A stretch of 6,120 nucleotides of DNA, taken from positions 1-6,120 of the forward strand of contig CAKPGD010000065.1 of the NCBI GenBank assembly GCA_934154515.1, written 5' to 3'. The DNA is from an uncultured Clostridia bacterium (GTDB lineage Bacteria; Bacillota; Clostridia; TANB77; CAG-508). This document shows positions 1 to 5,098 of the stretch, one piece after another. Positions within the stretch are counted from its first letter, which is position 1. The number at the start of each line of letters is the position of its first letter. Both the position numbers and the translations under genes were made by a program. The notes under the pieces were generated by a model that was given only the letters and a program-made list of their open reading frames with translations, did not search any database and had not been told where the DNA came from.

Positions 1-57
1 TTACATAAAATATTCCTAGGTCTTATAATTTCAAGCTACTTTTGTTATTTTGTTACA

Positions 58-723
58 TTAAAATCCTGTTCCGCATACTGCTACGCCACGACTATAATAT
101 CCATAATTTCTACCTTCTCCATATCCAAAATATCCTAAATAATTACGTAGTGAATAAGGATATCGGTTATCTATCCATGTATCTGTATTAGTTCCTTGCC
201 ATTTTAAGTCTAGTGCATCTCCTACTTTTACTATTCTATTTGAACTATATGAATCATAATATTTTGTATTTATTCCAGAAAATATATTTCCTGAAAGTCC
301 TCCAGCCATTATTTCATAATGAGTATTATCTGTACTTCCTGTTGTTGTATAATATACTCCTGTTTCGTTTCCCGTTGTTGATTTTATTGTACTATTTGGT
401 ATTGTTTTTGAATTTCCATATCCTGAAACTGATAATATTGCTATCGCTCCATATTCTGTATTTCTCATCATATGTACATCTATGTTGTTAGAGTCTTCTT
501 TAAATGTTTGGTCTTCATTTACTGTTTCTGAGAGTCCCATTGCCCCTCCTGATGCTTCCATTGACCTAATACTATTCATAAACGTTTCAGGTATAGATGT
601 TAATTTATAATGTGTATTTGGATTTGACTGCAATGTTGTTGCATTTACTTTTCCTTGTAATATTGTTAATAATAGTATTGTTATTGTCATTACTTCTATT
701 GCTACTAATATTTTCTTTTTCAT
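58..723 (-). CDS. Secreted protein with FGE/C-type-lectin-like C-terminal region
   Basis: Predicted exported protein of 221 residues, function unknown. Residues 2-4 are lysines, 5-22 are hydrophobic, and V26-N27-A28 gives a signal peptidase I site, so the mature protein should start at T29. The stretch at 86-104 (MRNTEYGAIAILSVSGYG), the later TGNETGVY at 118-124, and the ending SRGVAVCGTGF resemble the conserved blocks (RNSEWGAVAYLS, TGN.TGVYDMSGG, ..SR.V) of clostridial surface proteins with a formylglycine-generating-enzyme or C-type-lectin-like fold. That match is from memory of the family, not from a search. The C-terminal 39 residues are rich in Gly, Tyr and Asn, like a binding surface. 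The sulfatase-maturing function is unlikely because the protein is short and has only one cysteine (C218). An upstream in-frame TTG would add seven residues but lies over the ribosome binding site, so the ATG at 723 was chosen. It follows a prepilin-like gene and may work with it at the cell surface. Confidence 0.75.
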   Translation of the reverse strand: MKKKILVAIEVMTITILLLTILQGKVNATTLQSNPNTHYKLTSIPETFMNSIRSMEASGGAMGLSETVNEDQTFKEDSNNIDVHMMRNTEYGAIAILSVSGYGNSKTIPNSTIKSTTGNETGVYYTTTGSTDNTHYEIMAGGLSGNIFSGINTKYYDSYSSNRIVKVGDALDLKWQGTNTDTWIDNRYPYSLRNYLGYFGYGEGRNYGYYSRGVAVCGTGF

Positions 724-734
724 TTTTTCTTTTG

Positions 735-741
735 CTCCTTT
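735..741 (-). promoter_or_regulatory. Ribosome binding site that fixes the start of the lectin-like gene
   Basis: AAAGGAG on the minus strand, 11 bases before the ATG at 723. The alternative in-frame TTG start at 744 would place this Shine-Dalgarno sequence inside the coding region, where it encodes Lys-Gly-Ala. The shorter protein is therefore preferred. Confidence 0.75.
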
Positions 742-742
742 C

Positions 743-764
743 AAAATTATTCTTCAATAATTTT
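743..764. repeat. Perfect 9-bp inverted repeat over the predicted -10 and start site
   Basis: AAAATTATT (743-751) and AATAATTTT (756-764) are perfect reverse complements around a 4-base centre. The repeat covers the predicted -10 hexamer and transcription start of the lectin-like gene and ends two bases before its ribosome binding site. It could be a repressor operator. If transcription instead reads through from the prepilin gene, it could be an RNA hairpin next to the ribosome binding site. All arm bases are A or T, so it may be chance. Confidence 0.4.
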
Positions 765-788
765 ATAAGAAGCTCTATTTTTTAGCAA
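760..788 (-). promoter_or_regulatory. Possible sigma-A promoter for the lectin-like gene
   Basis: TTGCTA (-35, 783-788) and TAAAAT (-10, 760-765) are separated by exactly 17 bases on the minus strand. The -35 matches 4 of 6 and the -10 matches 5 of 6 consensus positions. Transcription would start near 753 and give a leader of about 30 bases. The region is very AT-rich, so chance matches are common. A terminator candidate upstream (834-870) makes a separate promoter plausible. Confidence 0.4.
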
Positions 789-830
789 TATTTTGCTTTC
801 TTTTTACTTATAACTTTTTTACATAAGATA

Positions 831-1046
831 TTAAAAAGAATCAAATTCCTTTTTGAAATTTGATTCTTTTAACCTATTTAATTCTTCTTGTATTTTTGCC
901 ATATTATTTTTTCTTCTTGCTTCTTCTGCCTTATTTAATATTCCATTTTTTCCTATTAATAGTGATATTATTACGCCTGCTAGTATTATTAATATTACTA
1001 TTGTTATTATTAGTGCAATTAATGTTATCCCCTTATTTTTATTCAT
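831..1046 (-). CDS. Small prepilin-like protein, N-terminal helix only
   Basis: Protein of 71 residues with a class III (type IV pilin/type II secretion pseudopilin) signal. A short basic leader MNKNKG is followed by the hydrophobic stretch ITLIALIITIVILIILAGVI (7-26). A prepilin peptidase would be expected to cut after G6 and leave about 65 residues. The rest (33-65) is charged and probably helical or coiled-coil. There is no globular head domain, whereas ordinary pilins and pseudopilins usually exceed 100 residues. Position +5 of the mature protein is Ala instead of the usual Glu. The start is the ATG at 1046 with only a weak GAGA-type ribosome binding site, and it lies about 35 bases below a good promoter. 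The C-terminal 13 codons lie in a long inverted repeat. It could be a complete helix-only membrane protein or the remnant of a longer pilin-lectin fusion. No prepilin peptidase, assembly ATPase or platform gene is in the window. Confidence 0.8.
   Translation of the reverse strand: MNKNKGITLIALIITIVILIILAGVIISLLIGKNGILNKAEEARRKNNMAKIQEELNRLKESNFKKEFDSF
834..870 (-). terminator. Probable terminator overlapping the end of the prepilin gene
   Basis: A perfect 14-bp inverted repeat (834-847 with 857-870, 9-base loop) lies inside the last codons of the prepilin gene. On the minus strand the descending arm runs into TTTTTAA, where the last bases are the stop codon, so a U-tract follows at once. The stem has only three G-C pairs, which makes it weak for a rho-independent terminator. 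An mRNA-stabilising 3' hairpin is the alternative. Confidence 0.5.
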
Positions 1047-1080
1047 TTAAATTCTCGTTGTTTTATATTTTCTGTAAAGC

Positions 1081-1109
1081 ATTGTATCATAAAATATTTC
1101 TTCTCTCAA
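1081..1109 (-). promoter_or_regulatory. Extended -10 sigma-A promoter of the prepilin gene
   Basis: On the minus strand, TTGAGA (1104-1109) is followed after exactly 17 bases by TACAAT (1081-1086), which is preceded by TGA and so forms a TGn extended -10. The hexamers match the consensus at 4 and 5 of 6 positions. The start site would fall near 1074, giving a leader of about 28 bases. It sits just 10 bases after the dCMP deaminase stop codon. This is the best promoter match in the window. Confidence 0.65.
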
Positions 1110-1119
1110 CTATATTGTT

Positions 1120-1626
1120 TTATTTTAACTTTATTTTAATTTCTTTTTCCTCTTTTAATTCTAATTTTTTGTAGCTTACTCCACATTCATCAAATAGTCT
1201 TCTTGAAGCTATATTATTCTCTGAGTTCGCGTATTTGTCTGATAGATATATTACTTGTTTTATTCCTGATTGTATTATTATTTTTGCACATTCATTACAT
1301 GGAAATAAATCTACATATATTTTTGCACTTTCTAAATCTTTTTTACTTCCTCTGTAATTTAATATTGCATTCATTTCTGCATGACATACATATGGATATT
1401 TTGTTTCTAAGCTTTCTCCTTCTCTTGACCATGGAAAATGATCATCGCAAAATCCATTTGGTGCTCCATTGTATCCTATTGATAGTATTCTGTTATCATT
1501 ACTTACTATGCATGCTCCTACTTGTGTTGATGGGTCTTTGCTTCTCATTGCTGATATTTTTGCTATTGCCATGAAATATTCGTCCCAGCTTATATATCCT
1601 TCTCTTTTTTTATTTAAATTTTCCAT
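1120..1626 (-). CDS. Deoxycytidylate (dCMP) deaminase
   Basis: Zinc-dependent cytoplasmic enzyme (EC 3.5.4.12) converting dCMP to dUMP, which supplies thymidylate synthase. The 168 residues cover the whole family length. H82-A-E84 in CHAEMNAI and C110-x2-C113 in PCNEC are the zinc ligands and catalytic Glu of the cytidine deaminase fold. GYNGAPNG (51-58) is the substrate loop. RSKDPSTQVGACIV and DDHFPWSREGESLETKYPYVCHAE closely follow human-type DCTD, which is regulated by dCTP and dTTP, and differ from Bacillus ComEB. The lysine- and glutamate-rich tail after about 155 is variable in the family. The start ATG has AAGGA eight bases upstream. The gene stands alone: a terminator lies about 115 bases upstream and a new promoter starts 10 bases after its stop. 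I found no convincing promoter in 1640-1738 and no terminator after the stop. Symbols such as comEB are used for relatives, but none is assigned here. Confidence 0.93.
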   Translation of the reverse strand: MENLNKKREGYISWDEYFMAIAKISAMRSKDPSTQVGACIVSNDNRILSIGYNGAPNGFCDDHFPWSREGESLETKYPYVCHAEMNAILNYRGSKKDLESAKIYVDLFPCNECAKIIIQSGIKQVIYLSDKYANSENNIASRRLFDECGVSYKKLELKEEKEIKIKLK

Positions 1627-1738
1627 TTTCTTATTCCTTATTTAATATATTTAGGTTTTTGTGGTGGGTTTTACCTATACACCTTTGTAATATTTTAACT
1701 TTATATACCCTTTTATTGTTTTATATTCTTATGTTTTG

Positions 1739-1778
1739 TAAAAAGACGCAATTTCACTTATGGCTAATTACGTCTTTT
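1739..1778 (-). terminator. Rho-independent terminator after the cyclophilin gene
   Basis: AAAAGACG and CGTCTTTT (1741-1748 and 1771-1778) form an 8-bp stem, continued after one mismatch by AATT pairing with AATT (1750-1753 and 1766-1769) around a 12-base loop. On the minus strand the stem ends in TTTTT. It lies about 25 bases past the cyclophilin stop codon and closes the GH15-radA-disA-cyclophilin unit. The plus-strand side is also T-rich, so it could act in both directions, although no plus-strand gene needs it. Confidence 0.8.
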
Positions 1779-1801
1779 ATTGTTTTTATTCTATCTTTTT
1801 T

Positions 1802-2614
1802 CTATTTGTTTGAAGATGAACTATAATAGTTTTGCATTAGCCAATTATAATAATTAAATGGTTCTTGTGTTTCTGGCATTCCATAATCTACTCCATATGT
1901 TTCTACTGTTACGCTTTTTATTACAACAGATGTCTTTGGTTTGTCTGAACTTATTTCGTTTCCGTTTTCATCTTTAGGAGCTTTTTCATTTTCTCCTAAG
2001 TCTTTGCTTCTGTAGTATACTTCTGTATTTGCTATTGCATCTACTACTTCTATTCCTTCTATTACTTTTCCAAATCCTGCATACATTCCATCTAATGATG
2101 ATTGGTCTTTTTGTACTATAAAGAATTGTGAACCTGCTGAGTTATATCCTGCCTCTGTTTGTTTTATATTGCTATAGTCTGAACGTGCCATAGCAATAAC
2201 TCCTCTTTCTAGTTTTATTTTGTTATTTACCTTGTTTCCTATAAATTCACCTTTAATTGAATATTCTTTATCTTCTAAACTTTCATCTAAGTCTTTTAAT
2301 GTTGGTGATCCTGTTCCATTTCCTTGTTTATCTCCACCTTGTATCATAAAGTCTGGTATTGTTCTATGAAATGTTAATCCATTATAGAATCCGTTATTGG
2401 CTAATTTTATAAAGTTTGCAACTGTATTTGGAGCTTGTGTTGGATATAATTCTACTTTTATTGTTCCATAATTTTCTACTTCTATTGTTGCTATTGGATT
2501 TTGTGGATTATATGTATTTTTTCTAACTATTCCACATCCTAAAATTATTATTCCTATTAAAACTATTATGCATGCTATGGCAAGCACTATTTTCTTTATT
2601 TTATTGTCTTTCAT
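1802..2614 (-). CDS. Membrane-anchored cyclophilin-type peptidyl-prolyl isomerase
   Basis: Cis-trans proline isomerase (EC 5.2.1.8) of 270 residues, predicted to fold proteins outside the membrane. Residues 9-26 are hydrophobic after a lysine-rich start and end in I-L-G-C27, an acceptable lipobox. It is therefore either a lipoprotein attached at C27 or a single-pass membrane protein. The cyclophilin domain runs from about 41 to 239. FHRTIPDFMIQGGD (82-95) carries the catalytic Arg84 and the Phe89, Met90 and Gln92 of the active site. GSQFFIV (161-167) and LDGMYAGFGKVIEG (174-187) are the other core motifs. Two additions are seen relative to minimal cyclophilins: a charged loop at about 203-228 and a Tyr/Ser/Asn-rich tail at 241-270. 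The start has AAAGGA nine bases upstream. The gap to disA is 31 bases with no terminator, so it is likely co-transcribed with disA. Why an extracytoplasmic foldase is in this operon is not evident. Confidence 0.93.
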   Translation of the reverse strand: MKDNKIKKIVLAIACIIVLIGIIILGCGIVRKNTYNPQNPIATIEVENYGTIKVELYPTQAPNTVANFIKLANNGFYNGLTFHRTIPDFMIQGGDKQGNGTGSPTLKDLDESLEDKEYSIKGEFIGNKVNNKIKLERGVIAMARSDYSNIKQTEAGYNSAGSQFFIVQKDQSSLDGMYAGFGKVIEGIEVVDAIANTEVYYRSKDLGENEKAPKDENGNEISSDKPKTSVVIKSVTVETYGVDYGMPETQEPFNYYNWLMQNYYSSSSNK

Positions 2615-2645
2615 TTTCCTTTTTCCTTTCTTTCGCTTATTTTTA

Positions 2646-3701
2646 TTATGATATTAAGTTGTCAAATACAAATTGTTCTTGCATTCTTCTTAAAGATTGT
2701 TTTATTGTTCTTGCTCTTACTTCCCCTATTCCATCAACTTCATCTAGTTGTGGTATATCTGCTACTAATATGTGTTGGAATGATTTAAATGATTTTACTA
2801 AGTTATCTACTATATTACTTGGCATTCTTGGTATTTTATTAAGTACCCTGTATCCTCTTGTATATACTCCTATTTCATCATAGTTGTCAAAGTCTTCATA
2901 TCCTAATGTTCGTGCTATTGCTTTAGAGTTTATTAAGTCTTCGTGCGACATTTGTTTTATTTCTCCATATACTTTTTCACTTGTTCTTTTCTTTCCTGGT
3001 GCTATATAGTCTTTTATTATTAATAATTCTTCTTTTTCTAGTCCACCTATTAGTTCTTCTAATTGCATTTCTATTAGTCTTCCTTCTTCTCCTAATTCAT
3101 ACATACATTTTTGAACTTCTTCTACCATTTTCATTACCATTTCTGCTCTTTGTATACATGTTATTACATTTTCTAGAGTAACTATGTCATTGAATTCATA
3201 TTCGTTTAATATATTTAATTTTTCATCAAATACTTTTTTGTATTTTTCTACTGTTTGAAGTGCTTGACTTGCTTTTGCTATTACTCTTGAGGTATCTTCT
3301 AACACATATCTATCATAACCTTTAAATACGGTAATAATGTTTCTTCTTTGTGAAATACTTACGACTATTTCTCCTGTTTGCTTTGCCGTTCTTTCTGCTG
3401 TTCTATGTCTTGTTCCTGTTTCTGTTGTTTGAATTTCTGAAGATGGTATTAATTGTGCGTTTGCATATAGTATTTTTTTTAAGTCTGCACTTAGTATAAT
3501 GGCTCCATCCATTTTTGCAAGCTCATATAGTCTTGATGGCGTATAGTCTATGTTTAGGCTAAAACCTCCATCTACTATGTCTAAAACTTGTTTACTATCC
3601 CCTATTACAATTAATGCACCTGTTTTTGCTTTTAATATGTTTTCTAGTCCATAACGTATTGGTGTACCTGGTGCTATAAGTTTTAAAACTTCTGTAATCA
3701 T
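2646..3701 (-). CDS. disA: DNA integrity scanning protein DisA, diadenylate cyclase
   Basis: Makes the second messenger c-di-AMP from two ATP (EC 2.7.7.85) while scanning DNA. In Bacillus it pauses at branched or damaged DNA, and c-di-AMP production falls. The 351 residues match the family length. The N-terminal DAC domain (about 1-130) has D65-G66-A67 and the G-T-R98-H99-R100-TAERT block, both needed for cyclase activity, so the enzyme should be active. A helical spine follows (about 140-285), and the C-terminal helix-hairpin-helix DNA-binding domain contains DEVDGIGEVRARTIKQSL at 320-337. The family forms an octamer. The gene lies 35 bases below radA, the usual firmicute order, and DisA and RadA are known to interact in Bacillus. 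An in-frame TAA directly before the ATG fixes the start. Cytoplasmic and nucleoid-associated. Identification is secure. Confidence 0.98.
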   Translation of the reverse strand: MITEVLKLIAPGTPIRYGLENILKAKTGALIVIGDSKQVLDIVDGGFSLNIDYTPSRLYELAKMDGAIILSADLKKILYANAQLIPSSEIQTTETGTRHRTAERTAKQTGEIVVSISQRRNIITVFKGYDRYVLEDTSRVIAKASQALQTVEKYKKVFDEKLNILNEYEFNDIVTLENVITCIQRAEMVMKMVEEVQKCMYELGEEGRLIEMQLEELIGGLEKEELLIIKDYIAPGKKRTSEKVYGEIKQMSHEDLINSKAIARTLGYEDFDNYDEIGVYTRGYRVLNKIPRMPSNIVDNLVKSFKSFQHILVADIPQLDEVDGIGEVRARTIKQSLRRMQEQFVFDNLIS

Positions 3702-3708
3702 TTATCTT

Positions 3709-3715
3709 TCCTCTC
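3709..3715 (-). promoter_or_regulatory. Ribosome binding site of disA
   Basis: GAGAGGA on the minus strand, seven bases before the ATG. An in-frame TAA immediately precedes that ATG, so no longer DisA is possible and this site belongs to the annotated start. Confidence 0.75.
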
Positions 3716-3736
3716 TGCCACATAAGATTTTTAAAT

Positions 3737-5098
3737 TTATTTTAAAATTCTTAATGCTTCATCAATATTTCTAACGCCTATTATATCTAATTTAAAGTCA
3801 TCTTTCAATAGTTTTTTGTTATTTTCTGGAATTATACATTTTTTAAATCCTAGTTTTTCCGCTTCTTTAAGTCTTTTTTCTATCAAGTTAACAGCTCTTA
3901 CTTCTCCTGTAAGTCCAACTTCTCCTATTGCTACTAAATCTGTTGGTATACTTATATTTTTAAAGCTAGAGGCAACTGCAAGTATCATTCCTAAGTCTAT
4001 TGCTGGTTCTTGTATTTTTATTCCACTTACTACGTTTAAATATATATCTTGCGAGCTTAATGGGTATTTTGCTTTTTTCTCTAGCACTGCCATTAATAAA
4101 GTTAGTCTGTTATAGTCTATTCCGTTTGCTGTTCTTCTTGGCATTCCAAATACTGTTGGTGTTGTTAAAGCTTGTAACTCTACCATTAATGGTCTTGTTC
4201 CTTCCATACTTGCTACTATTACTGAGCCTGCTGGATTGTCTTCTCTTTCTGAAATTAGTATTGAAGATGGGTTTGTAATTTCTACCATTCCTTCATTTTG
4301 CATTTCGAACATTCCTACTTCATTTGTTGAACCAAATCTATTTTTTACTCCTCTTAAAATTCTATAAGAGAAGTATCTTTCTCCTTCTAAGTATAGTACT
4401 GTGTCTACCATATGCTCTAATACTCTTGGTCCTGCTATATTTCCGTCTTTTGTAACATGTCCTATAATTATTGTTGTTATTGCTTGTTGCTTACATATTT
4501 TCATAATTCTTGCTGTTATTTCTCTTACTTGGCTTACTGTTCCTGCTGCTGAAGAAATTTCATCACTATACATTGTTTGTATTGAATCTATTATTACTAA
4601 TTTTGGGTTCATTTCTTCTATTGCCTGTGATATTACGTCTATATCTGTTTCTCCTAAAAACATTATGTTTTCGTTTTTTATATTAAGTCTATCTGCACGC
4701 ATTTTTATTTGCTCTGCAGATTCTTCTCCTGAAACATATAGAACTTGTCCTTCGCCTTTCATTTTTTCACATATTTGAAGTATTAATGTGGATTTTCCTA
4801 TTCCTGGTTCTCCTCCTAAAAGTACAAGTGAACCTTTTACTATTCCTCCTCCTAATACTCTGTCTAATTCTCCTATGCCTGTTGACGTTCTAACTTCTTC
4901 TTTTCCTTCTACACTGTTTAATTTTGAAGGTTTTGCACTCTTTGTTTTTTTATCTGCTAAGAAACTTCCGTCTTGTGCTTTTACTACTTTTTCTTCATAA
5001 AAGCTATTCCATTCATTACATGCTGGACATTTTCCAAGCCATTTAGCAGATTCATATCCACAACTGTTACATACAAATACTGTTTTTGTTTTTGCCAT
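3737..5098 (-). CDS. radA: DNA repair protein RadA (Sms), hexameric branch-migration ATPase
   Basis: RecA-related ATPase that promotes branch migration of recombination intermediates and helps RecA. The 453 residues are the normal full length. In order: a four-cysteine zinc finger (C10, C13, C24, C27); the RecA-like core with Walker A GGEPGIGKST (95-104) and Walker B LVIIDS (167-172); the RadA-specific KNRFG motif (252-256); and a Lon-protease-like C-terminal domain (about 285-453), used as an oligomerisation and DNA-binding scaffold. All key motifs are intact. The ATG overlaps the stop of the upstream GH15 gene (TAATG) and has a strong AGGAGGT site six bases before it. disA follows after 35 bases. 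In many Firmicutes radA instead follows the ctsR-mcsA-mcsB-clpC genes, which are not directly upstream here. Identification is secure. Confidence 0.98.
   Translation of the reverse strand: MAKTKTVFVCNSCGYESAKWLGKCPACNEWNSFYEEKVVKAQDGSFLADKKTKSAKPSKLNSVEGKEEVRTSTGIGELDRVLGGGIVKGSLVLLGGEPGIGKSTLILQICEKMKGEGQVLYVSGEESAEQIKMRADRLNIKNENIMFLGETDIDVISQAIEEMNPKLVIIDSIQTMYSDEISSAAGTVSQVREITARIMKICKQQAITTIIIGHVTKDGNIAGPRVLEHMVDTVLYLEGERYFSYRILRGVKNRFGSTNEVGMFEMQNEGMVEITNPSSILISEREDNPAGSVIVASMEGTRPLMVELQALTTPTVFGMPRRTANGIDYNRLTLLMAVLEKKAKYPLSSQDIYLNVVSGIKIQEPAIDLGMILAVASSFKNISIPTDLVAIGEVGLTGEVRAVNLIEKRLKEAEKLGFKKCIIPENNKKLLKDDFKLDIIGVRNIDEALRILK

Noticed and set aside
1..57. Possible start of a further minus-strand gene or a terminator after the lectin-like gene
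   Set aside because: The ATG at 6-4 is followed at once by TAA, the only palindrome is the 6-base CCTAGG, and no stem with a U-tract is visible.
724..744. TTG start giving a 228-residue version of the lectin-like protein
   Set aside because: The extra codons are the ribosome binding site AAAGGAG of the ATG start. The ATG also gives a standard signal peptide beginning MKKK.
784..797. AGCAA-TATT-TTGCT followed by a T-rich run on the plus strand as a terminator
   Set aside because: The stem is only 5 bp and no plus-strand gene ends here. It is kept only as a possible promoter-associated repeat.
213..1174. Several long plus-strand reading frames opposite the small genes
   Set aside because: They are Leu/Phe/Ile-rich shadows caused by purine-rich codons on the minus strand. 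They show no recognisable domain, and the minus-strand genes have good starts and motifs.
1640..1738. Promoter or riboswitch upstream of the dCMP deaminase gene
   Set aside because: AT-rich hexamers exist, but none has a good -35 partner at 16-18 bases. A GGTG...CACC structure around 1665-1685 is too short and bulged to call.
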